This document shows positions 10,756 to 22,239 of a DNA stretch of 64,000 nt, one piece after another. A program made the translations under genes and the position numbers. This DNA is from Rhypophila decipiens. Its lineage: Eukaryota; Ascomycota; Sordariomycetes; Sordariales; Naviculisporaceae. Where the stretch lies: positions 2,819 through 66,818 of the forward strand of contig MU858107.1 in assembly GCA_033297075.1 (NCBI GenBank), given 5' to 3'. Positions within the stretch are counted from its first letter, which is position 1. Each line of letters begins with the position of its first letter. The notes beneath the pieces are model-generated. The model worked only from the letters and a program-made list of their open reading frames with translations, ran no database searches and was not told the origin of the DNA.

Positions 10756-12480
10756 TCAGAAATGGGGCATGAAGTTCGTCCAGTCCACAGTCTGGTAAGC
10801 AGATTCCGGTAAGCTTCTCACGCTGATGAAGGCCTCGACAAGGAAGAACAAGATACAGAGAATGTAAACCACCCCGGCCAAGATGAGGAGCATGACAAGC
10901 AGAAACCTGCCCCAAAAGAAAGGAATCCGGGTTAGGCCTTTGGGACAGTGGTCCCTTCTAGAATGGGTCATCACACCAGAGACGCCACCGCCCTTTTTGT
11001 TATGTAGTAGTAGAGTTCTTCTGACTTTTTTTTGCACATTGAGAATCGGCACCGACTTTCCGGATAGTAAGGAGAGAAGGAGGGATCCCCATTACCCATG
11101 ACCAGGAGCCATGGTCCGTGGTTGCCATGTAATAGGCAGCCTCTAACTGAGAGCACTCAAGGTCTCTACCCCACGTCATGACGTTGAGTGAGATGTTCGA
11201 GGCTGAGATGTTCGAGGCTGAGATGTTCGAGGCTGAGACACCAATACAGGCACCGCGCCAAAGCCACATCTCGGCGGGGGTAGGGAAATAGGAAAGCCAT
11301 GCGGTGGCGTGGAGACCTCTGTTCAGAGCCGCGAGGAGTGCTGCCAAGAACTGTGCCCGGTTCGTGAGGTCCCAGGCGATATCGAATATGGCGCTCCCAC
11401 AGAGGTTGAGGGAGCCGCCGCGGAACTCGCGTTTGCGGACAAAGTATTTGTGCCTCAGCGGTCCCGAGTCGATATGAGTCAGGTGTGGGGTAGGGGGACC
11501 TTCGATGGGACCCCATAGTTTTCTGGTAACCTTTTCTTTCTACTCCAGGTCCTTTTGTAGGTCTTTCAGGTGGCTGCCGATGGGAAGGGTGATGGTCGCG
11601 GTGACGTCGAGCGGTTTGTGCCACCAGAAAAAGTAAGCCGCAAAGGTGTACACAATTTCTTTACATATGATAACAAAGAATGAAAACATAGGTTGTCAGC
11701 AGTGGGATCAAAGTTTATACTTGAGGAAAAAAAGGGGGGGATGGAGCATCTTACGAATGAGCACGGCCGTTTCAAGTAAAGTGATGGGCAGTCCTTCCAC
11801 CTTTCTCGCGATGCATTGTACAACAACCCAGAGCATCTGGAAGACCACCAGAACCTTGGCGACCGCGCTGGCCTTACTCTTGTCGTCGACGGTGCGGTGA
11901 CCAAAGTGTCTGTCTGTGACAAGACCGCTCTGAATCCATTCCTCCAGATAATCTGGCCCGTCTGACCTTGGATTCAGCAGCTTCTTGAGCCCTTCTGGCG
12001 TCAGTATCAGGACACTCGAAAGCTCAGTCTTGGCTTGATCAGTAGTACTGTCAGCTGTTCTCCCCGTGTTACTATCGGGGTCCGTAGTAATGATCTCTTA
12101 GCCGCCCATGACGACAAGAAAGGCGGACTGCATGGCAAACCACTCCTTCTTGAATCCGTATTCTTTCTTCTTGACTTTATTGTTTTGATGCTGCTGTTCC
12201 TGTTGCTTGTCATTTACTCCTTGTTCCTTGGCCTCCTTTTCTGAGTTTAGTAAGGTTCGAACTTTTCGATCCCAGTAGCATTGCTACTGCTTGCGCAGAT
12301 CCCTAGCTTTCAACCACTGCGTAATCGCACAGCAAATCAGGAACTCCGGGACAGCCAGGGAGGTCGCCATCCAAACTGCTTTGTAAAGCCAGGTAGCCGA
12401 GCGATGGGTCGAGTACACGACATCGGGATGATTCGCCGTCCAGATGCAGAGGAAGAAGGTGAGGAGGTAACTGTATGTTA
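10756..12480 (-). pseudogene. fungal multi-pass transmembrane protein, decayed
   Basis: The minus strand carries the pieces of a typical fungal integral-membrane family, in order: LLTFFLCIWTANHPDVVYST (about 12460-12400), WMATSLAVPEFLICCAITQW (about 12370-12310), KSKASAVAKVLVVFQMLWVV (about 11890-11830), an intron with GTAAGA...GTAAAG, then TFAAYFFWWHKPLDVTATI (about 11640-11590), and finally a C-terminal membrane segment LLVMLLILAGVVYILCILFF ending at 10756. In-frame stops lie at 12284-12286 (TAG), 12098-12100 (TAA) and 11540-11542 (TAG). The N terminus is missing; unrelated DNA starts at about 12480, about 240 bp from the transposase relic. A 15-bp triplication (11189-11233) adds repeated SASNI residues. 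Function of the family is unknown to me. Confidence 0.75.
11189..11233. repeat. 15-bp tandem repeat, three copies
   Basis: TGAGATGTTCGAGGC is repeated exactly three times inside the decayed membrane-protein gene. Confidence 0.9.
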
Positions 12481-12759
12481 CAACCTGACACCTAGAGTAG
12501 GTACAGACTGTAAGGCTGGTCGCCTAACGGGGTTGACAGTAGAAAGGAGGTTGATTCGTAGTAAGTACGCAAGTACTGTCACTGATCAGGTTGCTCTAAC
12601 TAAGAGCTTGTAGGGTAGAACAAGATAGTAGACAATGAACTTGATTGCTTGCGTGAGGAGTCCAAGAATCCTCGGACGGAGAGTGCGCAGCACTCTCCCA
12701 CTATATAGAAAAGCTAGCTAGTACTAATGATCGTGGTCCCGGCGTCCCGATCGTCCTTT

Positions 12760-12810
12760 GCCGGGACCTCGGGACTGTCCCGAGTGTTCTGAGTCCCGGC
12801 CCCGGGACTC
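12760..12810. repeat. cluster of GC-rich palindromes at the transposase relic
   Basis: CTCGGGAC-T-GTCCCGAG (12768-12784) and GTCCCGG-CC-CCGGGAC (12793-12808) are perfect hairpins sharing the core GTCCCGG. They lie just upstream of the transposase remnant and could be subterminal transposon sequence. Confidence 0.7.
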
Positions 12811-12889
12811 CTTCAGACTGGGACCGTGCTGATTGGTCACCCTTGGGTTCCACACTAGATGCCTGAGGCATTCCGGCGTCCTGCACCGT

Positions 12890-13560
12890 ACAGGGTCATG
12901 ACATTGGACGACTTTCATCGAGTGTATCAACGCCGGAGGCCAGTGCCTTCCTCCGCTTGTTATTTTCAAGGGAAAATCGGTCCAGAAGCAGTGGTTTCCA
13001 CGGAATTTGAACCCATTCGAGGATTGGAAGTTCCACGCCATAAAAAACGGTTGGACTAACGATGAAACCGGCTTGGACTGGCTTCGTAAGGTCTTCTTGC
13101 CCCTGACTAAGCCTGAGGACCCCGATGAGTGGCGTTTGTTGATCCTTGACGGCCACAACAGCCACATAACGGCTGAGTATATGTGGGATTGCTTCACCAA
13201 CAAGGTTTACTTGCTTTACTTGCCCCCTCACTGCTCTCACGTGGTCCAGCCACTGGATCTAGGCGTGTTCAGCTCGGCCAAGCAACGGTACCGCTCCCTC
13301 CTTTCCGAATCGACTTAATATACGGATTCGACTATTATAGGCAAGCGGCTTCTTCTTAAGTGCTACTGGCACGCTCACCAGGAGGCATTTACGCTCAAGA
13401 ATATCAAACCTGGGTTCAGGGCGACTGGAATCTGGCCTACAAACCGCCAAAAGGAGCTCCGGTCACCATTGCTCTTGGAAAGCACAACACAACGTTCGAT
13501 CCTCAAACCGAGCAAGTCAGGCGTTGCCCCGGTAACAAGGGACACTATTAGAACCTGTGC
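12890..13560 (+). pseudogene. pogo/Fot1-type DDE transposase, 5'-truncated relic
   Basis: The plus strand reads as the C-terminal half of a DDE_1 (pogo/Fot1/Tc1-mariner superfamily) transposase. Visible blocks are LVIFKGKSVQKQWFP, KNGWTNDETGLDWLRKVF, WRLLILDGHNSHITAEYM (second catalytic Asp), YLPPHCSHVVQPLDLGVFS (the family's PPH-SH-QPLD signature), then after an in-frame TAA at 13316-13318 KCYWHAHQEAFTLKNIKPGF and TGIWPTNRQKEL. The N-terminal DNA-binding half and first catalytic Asp are absent and frames change near 12980. It cannot be active. No clear terminal inverted repeats were found. Confidence 0.85.
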
Positions 13561-14225
13561 AAGGCTGTTCCATGTGCTCACTCGCAGCATGAGGGACCCA
13601 CATCTTGCCAAATGGCGTGTCTCTCATATACTGCCCTCCCATGTTATAACCCCGAGCGGTCCACTCCGCCCAGATCAGCGACAACAGAGCGGTGGCGTTC
13701 GTGGTGAAACAGGAATAGACGCTAAGGTCATGAACCCGATTCAGACGCAGCGTGGACTCCGAGTAGTTCGTCAGAAGCCTGTGGCGGTTGCTGTGAAGGT
13801 CGCCCAATTCTCTGTTCCCCAGCTCGCCAAGCCCGTCAAATGTATAAGCGGTCCGGTCACCCTGTTTAACCATAATAACAGTCCAGATACCCGAATCGAG
13901 GTCCTTAAACAGAAAAGTCTTCTTCGCAGTAGGCAGGTATTCGACCTCGGCTTCATTGGCAAAGGCGAGTCGGAAGTGGGCGTCAGGGCCGAACTTATGG
14001 TTCAAGATGGTCATTGCCAATTTCATAGTGGGAGCAAAGAAGGGAAGAGCGTGCTGTACTGCAAAAAGGCCCAGTCTCGCAGTTTCTCGATTCTCTAGAG
14101 TGAAGACCTATTATACACTTATTAACTATACCTTGTTTCAAGAGAGGAAAGATAAGCAACGGAAGGGTAAACACTTACATCTTGGGAAGAGGTGAGCATT
14201 ATAATCCAGAACTGGTGTTTTCTGG
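13517..14225 (-). CDS. hypothetical protein, probably truncated by the transposon
   Basis: From MKLAMTILNHKFGPDAHFRL (Met at 14026) this frame has strongly coding-like third positions and contains TAKKTFLFKDLDSGIWTVIM and LSLIWAEWTARGYNMGGQYM. An upstream exon (reading KTPVLDYNAHLFPR) can be joined through an intron with donor GTAAGT near 14191 and acceptor TTTGCAG near 14060. The last about 25 codons overlap the transposase C terminus on the other strand, so the true 3' end was probably replaced by the insertion. I do not recognise the family. The 209-codon plus-strand frame over the same bases looks like its shadow. Confidence 0.5.
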
Positions 14226-16403
14226 GATAGTGAAAGAAGGGGTAGTTGCTGGCGGAACGAGTAGAGTGAGTTAGTCAAGTTAAAGAGTTGCTGCTGTTTG
14301 CTTGGAGACCTTGTTGCTAACCTGAATGGCCACTACTGGTGAGAGGTGAGAACACAAGAGCTTGCGAGATGGAGTTTTGAAGACAGATGCCCTAGCCCGC
14401 AGTCTGTGTTAGCAGGAGGAGTTAGCAAGGGTGGAAAAGGCGGACAATGTGGGACAGGGAACCACTTGCTATGGAAGATGATGTCTTGATGGTGAAAGGA
14501 AACTCAGGCGAAGGACGCGATGTAGGCCGAGAAGAGCAGAAGGCAACACAAAACTAGGAATGTCACGTATTTGTGTCGACTGGTGGACTGAGGAATCTAG
14601 TGACGAAAAGGTTGGATTGACTGGTGGGCTGGGGAATAGTGAAGGAAAAGATAAAAGAGAGAAGTAATGTTGGACACGGTGGAGGGGAAAAGTCCTCCAT
14701 GGACCACTTCTAGCTAGAGAAACCTAGAGCTAAACGAAAAATGGAAGGAGAGAAGGGAGTATTGTAGATAGTAAAGGGGAAAGTCTCCACAGGGGAATCA
14801 CGGCATTTGGAAAGCACGTTTCGTGCGAGTACGGGCACCAGGTCTAGATTGCCACCTCCAGAACTCAACAGAACAATACCGTCCTGATACCGAGATTAAG
14901 CTTGCGGAGGGGATAATTTACGCCCGGATTTTCGATACCTGTATTTGGCACTCCAAACCTTCACTCCACAAGAAGAAAGTCTCCAACGGAAAACACGGAT
15001 GCCAGGATAATTTGGGCGTCGGAAAAGTCGATTATGCCCTCGAGAGACGATTGATGACGGTGCAATCGAGCCGCCATGATGTGTGGCGGCCGTTGAGTTT
15101 GTCTGCGGAGCTGATTGGTGAATGGAAGGGGTCTTTCACTCTTAATACTATGTTGGCTGTATATCCTCTTAGTACGGCTCTTGGAACAGCAATCTAAGAA
15201 AGTCAAATATTCTCAATACTGTCTGCAGCCAAAGGTCGCCCAGACTCTTGACGCTCGAGAAGGCGACGTTGTCCTTCACCTCGCAAAGTCAGCATCTCGT
15301 GAATTGGTGAACTGGATTTGTGCTGTCCTTGCGCCGGAGCCGGGTTCTGTCGGACAGAGGCGGCTTCCCGCCGTGGGCAGCCATATGCCATGGTGGTGCA
15401 CGTTTTGTTGTGTCTACGGATGAGCCTGTTACTTTTACTTTGAATGAGCGACCCCTTACTTCTACCAAGCCACGGAGCTCCTCATTGGGCTTTGCTGCTT
15501 GTACGGGCTTGGGCCTGAGGAGAAAAGAGACTATGGCCGCATTCTTAGCAGCACTTGCTCTTCCATTCTATCGGCATGTCGGCCTTCAACCCCAATTCCC
15601 GGCACCGGATCTCAGAAGGTGCCACATAAACAGCGCTTTGCTTGACCCGTTCGTCAATGTGCTGCCGACCTTCGATATTACATAACACTGAGTATGCAAT
15701 GTCATGCATATCTGCTGTTCATGCTAATCTTGGATGTCGTTCAAAACCGTACAGGGCATTGCCGTCGTCTGCCCGCGTCCTAATCGGGATATGTGACTGG
15801 CGGGGCTCTGATCGGCGAGCCACTGGCTCGGGTCATAACCAAGAGCCGACCGACACCTATAGCCGCGTGGTACTCTTTCCATGCCGTCATCGTAAAACGA
15901 TGCTTGGCTGGACATGTTCACGGGATCTGGTAAATCCTCGGGTAAACCCCGCCAATTCAAGCACCGGATGATAAACTACTGCATGCTCCGTCACAATTGT
16001 CATCAGAGCTAAAACTGGGATGAAGGGGGATGGGGAGTGGCGTTAGGCCAGGTGACTGCGTGGTCCTAGCTCCTCGCCTATGCTTACTCACCAGGGAGCT
16101 GGCCCGAGATACCTTCCCAATCTTCCCTCACTCCATGGCACAACAAAGACCTTTACCCAAGGTTCGCACCGTGATGGTTAGGCCTAGGATTTCCGGCAAA
16201 AGTCGGGGTTTTGGTTATCTGATCAATGTTAATCATCAATTCAAAGGGTTCAAAGCATTCGACGCCATAAATGATTACGATTTGACTTCAATTTAGCTTC
16301 ATTTGCTTTTACTTGAAGGGTTTGTTGCTTTGACTCGCTGAGGCGAACTTTGCCTTGCTGGACTGACCCATGCTGGCCCCTGATTAGGATGGATGGAATT
16401 TAT
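14226..16403. other. no supported gene
   Basis: Purine-rich to about 14800. Between 14823 and 15690 several 60-125-codon plus frames follow one another with stops between, possibly a decayed gene, but no domain could be recognised. Confidence 0.4.
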
Positions 16404-16404
16404 T

Positions 16405-16570
16405 GGATGGAATTTATTTCGCCCGGAGGCACTAAGCCTAAAGGGCCTATGCGCGCTAACTACATTCGGTTCATATGCTTCTGCCATAATCTCGTCCAAG
16501 CCCTCTACTCTTTCACCTTTAGACCACCCGATGCCTCTTGTCATGTTATTAGCAGATCACCTTGGAGGTT
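16405..16570 (+). repeat. dispersed repeat, copy A (166 bp)
   Basis: Aligns without gaps to 52507-52672 with about 18 differences by eye, of which about 11 are transitions. Both start GGATGGAATTTATTTCGCCC and end in CACCTTGRAGGTT. It lies just upstream of the DUF6594 gene, whose start is missing. Confidence 0.85.
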
Positions 16571-16703
16571 CTGCCGTTTGTAGGTCGTTACGGAGACGGT
16601 GGTGGTCCGGGAACGCGAACGGGATCTTGTTCGGCAAAACATCGGGCGACCGACGCGCCAAGCCTGCTGAGTCATCATTTACTCCCGTACATTTCCCAAG
16701 ATT

Positions 16704-17912
16704 TTGCATTTGAGTTTGGAAAAGGCCTGCGCGGCAGATTATTCCCATGATCTAGAGCTCGGATTGACTAGTACCAGCAGCTCTCACGAAGGTTACGAAA
16801 GACTAGGGAAGTATATCGGCGCTTCACCTGAATACGCGGTATTCCATGGTTTCAAGTCGCTCTACGCTGAGCTGCTGCTCTATCAACAAGCTGAGATTGT
16901 TCACCTTCAGAGTGAGTTCAACGAGCTACGAGACAGAAATAAGTCCAATTCCTCTATTCATCCTCATATTCACAGATGTTGGTCTGTATTACGCAGTTCG
17001 GGACAGGCGATAAAGATACAGGAGATCCAAAGAGCTATGGACAAGTATTGTGAGTGGTGGTTGATCCACTGGTAGACTATGAACCGCGCTAATTCACTAT
17101 TTTCATGACACAGACGACTCCTTAATAAAATACGACACAATTCTCCGCATGAAGAAACCTCACCTTTGGACGATCAAGGGAATGTATGACTGGATGAAAG
17201 ATGATAAACTAGGGAACGTGTACCTCACGAGTCATGACAAGGACATTTTCCTGAACCAAAATCCGGATGTCATGGTTTCACTTCACCACTATGCATCAGA
17301 TTCCCTGCCCTCATGGATACAATGCCGTGCCACTCGGGCTTTCCATCGATTTCTGGGACGCTACGTTGCGGTAAGCTTCTTTCCCATGCAACAATAACTG
17401 AGTCATGGCCTCGTTGTGATCAGTCTCCAGTTCTCTATGCTTACCATGATCCCTTTCCTGCAACCTAATAGAGGCCAAACACTGCAGAGCCACTTCAGGG
17501 GACCGTGACATACCGACTCGAGACCATCGACAAAATTACACGGCTACTCACGGTGACCTTTGCGTGCGCCTTGCCCACGGCTTCAATATTTGCCCTTCAT
17601 TTCATTCCCGACCAGACCATCAGACTAGGCATTGTGTTTGCCATGTCCGTAGTGTTTGCTCTGTGTATGGCCCTCATGACTACGGCGAAGACGCACGAGA
17701 TCTTTGCCGCAACTTCCACGTGAGTTTCCGTTTCCTGATCGCTGACCTGCATCGGTTCCCTCACTGTTTTGAACTGTCGAATAAGGGACTCATGTGACTG
17801 ATGCTGACCATAAGATACGCACAGGTTCGCCGCTGTGCTGGTGGTTTTCATTAGCACTGACGGTTCTGTTCCAACGGATGGGCATAATGCAGGAAACTCC
17901 ACTTCAGTATAG
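16704..17912 (+). CDS. DUF6594-type membrane protein, start missing
   Basis: Exons to 17049, 17114-17370, 17472-17719 and 17825-17912 join in frame (introns 64, 101 and 105 bp). The product has the DUF6594 layout: an N-terminal soluble helical part (YERLGKYIGASPEYAVFHGF, LLLYQQAEIVHLQSEFNEL) and C-terminal hydrophobic segments (LLTVTFACALPTASIFALHF; LGIVFAMSVVFALCMALMTT; FAAVLVVFIST) after the linker TVTYRLETIDKI. No in-frame ATG precedes the conserved block back to a TGA at 16668; the frame opens with TTG at 16704, directly after repeat copy A. The start may be in an unrecognised upstream exon, or the gene lost its 5' end. Membrane localisation is inferred; function of the family is unknown. 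Confidence 0.75.
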
Positions 17913-18967
17913 GCAAAGGGCGCCTGGACGAATCCTCTCATCCACCCTTAGCATGTTCGATCTCCAGAGTATGAGCTTCAAAAGAAAGTGTATAGATTAG
18001 AAGGTGCACTACCGGCAGGTTCCACGGCATAGTGGATACTTATAAGCGGTTTGAGGATTGAGATGTTATAAGACTACCAGTCTTTATACTTTCTTCGAAG
18101 CTATATGTCTATAATATGAGATTAGGTATATCATCCATTAAAACCAGGCTATCCAAGAGTCGTTTATATTACTCAGTTACTCCAACTATAATTGATTGTC
18201 ATTTTATGTCCTCTTCATCCTGTGTGTTTCAAAGTGGGTCTTAGGGCCCTCCCTGTTGTTTAGCCTTGTAGCCGTGCACAGATCCCGGTTCCACATCTCC
18301 ACTCATATGATGTACTGATACTCACAAGGCTGTACTACTTCATCTTTTGTGTCATTGATTGGAATGATGGCTGCCCAAATAATCTCACGGAATGGCCTCT
18401 GCGTAACGGTCTATATTAGAATATGCTACGGCTACCCCGTTGTAGGTCTTGATGGGTCTATGACCAGGATCCCAAGCCGTATAAGCTACTTACACAAGGA
18501 AGGCTAATAGTACTATTATGCTTTTCTCGGATGGATTGATATGTGGGTCAGCCAAGGTGTCAATAATAACATAATGTAGTTCCATTTCACAGTCCATCCC
18601 ATCCAGAGATCTGTGCTCCAAGCCTATAAGCTTGACTTGATATTAACAAAGTACTCAACTTTCTGGCTGTAACAATGCTGGGACGAGTAGTTTGAATAGT
18701 GACGCAAACAGTCAAGAAAGACAACAGAATATCGAATTGATTAAGTGTGGAACTATATGGAAAGAAAGCAAATTCTAGACAAGCAGCGTGTGTTTCCCTC
18801 ACTAGGACATACAAAGAAGAGACTACCATTTTACACCGTGACCCACTAATCACGCCCTCACACCTTCCCAGATATGTGTTGTCATATCACCTCACCAGAA
18901 TCTGTTCGCATATTAGTTCCAGTTCTAGTCAAAACGAAAGGTTAAAGCAGCGCAGAGCCGGGGTCAC
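17913..18967. other. AT-rich spacer, no gene seen
   Basis: No coding signal on either strand between the DUF6594 gene and the NlpC/P60 gene; the two genes converge on it. Confidence 0.6.
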
Positions 18968-20220
18968 TTACCGGACAGCAGAGCCGCAGAGCTCCGAGGT
19001 CCAAACATGGGCCTTCTTGACAACAGTGCCAGTGTGGGGAGCGTGGAGGACGATGCGCTTTCCCTTCTTGTCTTTGCCAACATAGATGCCGACGTGGTGG
19101 ACCTTGCTGCCACACTTCTTGCCGGTGGCCCAGAAGAGAGCATCGCCGGGCTTGATCTGGGACAGCTTGACGTGCTTGCCCTTCTTGAGGTTGTACTGAG
19201 CCTGAGAGTTGTGGGGGAGATGCTTCTTGGTGACCTTGCAGACTGCGTGGAGGACCAGTCCTGTTTAAATCATATCATAAGCCTTTGCTCTTCGTGGGGT
19301 CAAATCAGTGGATTCTGAGGTTTGGAAAGGACTTACCAGAGCAATCGAATCCGCCATGAGTGGGTCCAGAGCAGTCGCCACCGGACCAGACATATTTCTT
19401 GCCGAGCCACTTCTCCGCAGCCTTGACGATCAGATCTCCCCGAGTGAGCTTCTTGGCAGCGCGAGCGACGAGCGGGTCCGTCTCATCCTCTGGCTCGATA
19501 TCGTCCCCGATGATGGTGTTGTTGGCAGCGATGGTGGCGTCCAGATCAATGTCCAGCGGCTCCAGGAGATCAGCAGCCACGGCGTCGACAGAGGCAACTT
19601 GGTCCTCGGTGCTGTCATCACCTTCGGGAATGACAGCAGGAGGATCAGGAGACGGAACACAGCACTGATTGGACCTCGAGTGTTAGCAAACCGAAGAGGT
19701 TTGTGTAATTGTAGGGAGGGTCCGAAATACCTGGAAGTGCTTATCACCGGGGCAGTAACCAGCGGTGTAGAATCCGTCGCAGTCATTCTTCTCGGTTCTG
19801 CCGCAAATACCATTACCATCCTGCCAATCAGTGTTAGCATTTCCGTATGTTGAAGGATATAGACAGACAAGAGTTTCATACCGGAGTCGAGCAAGCATGG
19901 TTCTTGGCCTGGATGCAGCACTATTGTCCACATTCAATATTAGCAATCCGTTGCTGGTTTCGAGTGATAGACTGGAGTTGCGCACCTGAATAGTGTCGTC
20001 ACCAGGGCAGTATCCGGGCACATAGTAGCCGTTGCAATCGGCCTTCACGGTGCTGCCGCAGACACCAGAACCTTGCTGTGGTTGTGTCAGTACAAGTTCA
20101 AGCGGCTTGGAAGACTAGCCATACCGGAGCCTTGCAGACAGTGCCAATATCCCCACGGGGCATCAGAGCACTTGCCAAAGAGACAATTGCCAGGCAGATG
20201 ATGGCGATGGAGGGAGCCAT
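18968..20220 (-). CDS. secreted NlpC/P60 cysteine peptidase with two Cys-rich modules
   Basis: Six exons (20220-20125, 20075-19986, 19920-19882, 19820-19731, 19664-19337, 19260-18968) encode 311 aa. Residues 1-19 are a signal peptide (IAIICLAIVSLASA). Two about 33-residue modules follow, each reading G-x-G-x-CG-x(5)-DC-x-G-(Y/F)Y-x(2)-GYCPGD-x(3)-QCC. An acidic linker leads to an NlpC/P60 domain: catalytic Cys in GGFDCSG, His in KVHHVGIYVG, and a third polar His in VLHAPHTG. Such enzymes cut bacterial peptidoglycan stem peptides, so an extracellular role against bacteria is likely, by family knowledge. Introns fall at the same place (just before CC) in both modules, as after an exon duplication. 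All catalytic residues are present. Confidence 0.9.
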
Positions 20221-22239
20221 TTTGAGTTTGGTGATGGACGAGAGAGATAGATTCAGGAGGCGTGACGAAGACGAGGAAGCTGCGAGGAGGCGACTGAGGA
20301 TTGAGTGAAGAGGAGGAGCTTGATGTGAAGATGTTGATGCTGCCATGGAAGTCTGATATGGAGGATTCGAGCTTGATTTTATAGCCGTCTGGACAGACGC
20401 TTGCCATCCTCAAGCTTGCAGCAAGTGGTATCTTGAAGAGGGTAAAGGTTGAACAACGCCCCGCGCTGACTTCACAGTCATCGTTGCAAGAGTTAGAAAG
20501 ACCACACCGACGCTCCATTGGGGTTGATTATTTACAAAATGCATCAGTAAACTAAGTGAAGTCGTGAACTGATGTCAATGTCTCCGGCCAGTGGGACTTT
20601 GTTTGCATCTAAGCCTCCACCGATGGCGACGTAGGTCTAGGCCGGTCCAGGATATTATTTCGCTTGTATCGCTTATCTAAGGCGCTGTCCAATGAAGGCT
20701 TGGCGATTCTCCCGCGCTTCTCAGCTCGACCTTTGCATGACCTGCTTAACCCCTGAACAGCCTGCCATTGATATATTTGGTTGTCTTACTTCTCTCTATG
20801 TGAGTTGCCCCGCGCCGTTCTCCAAAGCGCCATAACTGGTACGACGCTTACATTCCTTTTGCGCCACCAATCATACGGGTGCCAATAAAGTTTCGGCTTT
20901 AAGAACAATCCGCAGAAAATGGCAGTATATTGTAAGGAGGACGATAGTCCATAGAACCATACAGCTTCATAGTATGTCTTTGTCGGTATTTCCGGTATGC
21001 ACATTGTTCCGTAATATGAGAAGATTAAGGAGTCGTGCAAATCTCAGTCAACTTGGATCGGAGGATTATGTCCGCTCTGGCTGTTGCTGCCGATGCGAAA
21101 GTGCGGCTAGTAGTATTAGCAGAAGAGCGGGAACTTGTGGATGCTAATCTTATTTTGAGTCATGCGGATAGGGTCCTGGGTATCTGTGAGTGGTTGACCC
21201 TGGTTCTTACTCTGTTCTGTTTTCGGGATGGCGGATGTGTTATTCGAGTTCAGACGTGGTATATGCATCTGTAAAAGTAGAGAGTAAGGCGTGATGTTCC
21301 ACGTTGAGAGTAAAGGTCAGGACGGCCATCGTTACTGATTTCTTTGTGGGAAATTTCAGAGTAACACTTTGGTAGGAGTAATGGGTGCTCGCGGGCCTAT
21401 TCTGAAAGGATCAAGACAGTTTGAAGATAAGATCACACTCCTGAATCGCTTTACACTCTTTAGAAGGCTCGTAAAAGATCGTTCCGCTATTATATAAATG
21501 CTCATGATACAAACAGCCGCGGCCACAATTAGATCGGTTTATATGAACCTGACATGCTGGATATTGACGGAATATTCGAGTTATATAAAGGTTATTTATT
21601 CTACACGTCCAAGGTGACTTGCTGCCCGTATCCAGGCAGATGATGGCAGTGAATGACAATGGACGAACATCGATGAAGTCAATCCGTGCCAAGTTTGCCA
21701 AGTTTGCCAAGTGTGCCAAGTTGTGAGCCTCGCAGCCCTGCCGAGCCCGCCTCCTCTGTAGGCACGACTTCTACGACTGGCAACTCAGCAGTAGGAGCGG
21801 CTGGCGTGTTCCTGGAACAGATGTCTTTGTCATGGGTACGAGATGGCAGACGAGCAAAGAACAGCCGGGAGGTCTTTGTCAGTTTTGTCACCCCGGACCC
21901 AGCCACAAGAAATATCCCGCCATGAATCTTATTTCAGGCGGATACCCCATGCTGAGTACTCTTTAGCGTTTGGAACTCATCGTGTAGCCCGGTCATTGGA
22001 TTACAGAACGAATCCCCTGTCTTTCTGAACCCTAGGTATATATAATTCAACCTATTTATTACTTCTAGTGATATTCTCAAGAGCGGGACTTCTTAGAAAG
22101 TTTCATCATATATACATGCGCGTTTATGATACGAAACTAATCCAATTTTGAGGCCATGATAAGCTCACCTGCTATGTGTTTCCAACTTAGCTTCAAATAT
22201 TACCGCCTCCTTTTGCTGACCCCATCGTCCATGCCTATT
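20221..22239. other. no supported gene
   Basis: Promoter region of the NlpC/P60 gene, then spacer. A small tandem (TTGCCAAG-like, 21688-21722) is present. Open frames of 60-145 codons are not convincing. Confidence 0.5.

Noticed and set aside
13469..14098. 209-codon plus-strand ORF
   Set aside because: Lies opposite a more coding-like minus frame and only its first part is transposase; the rest looks like a shadow.
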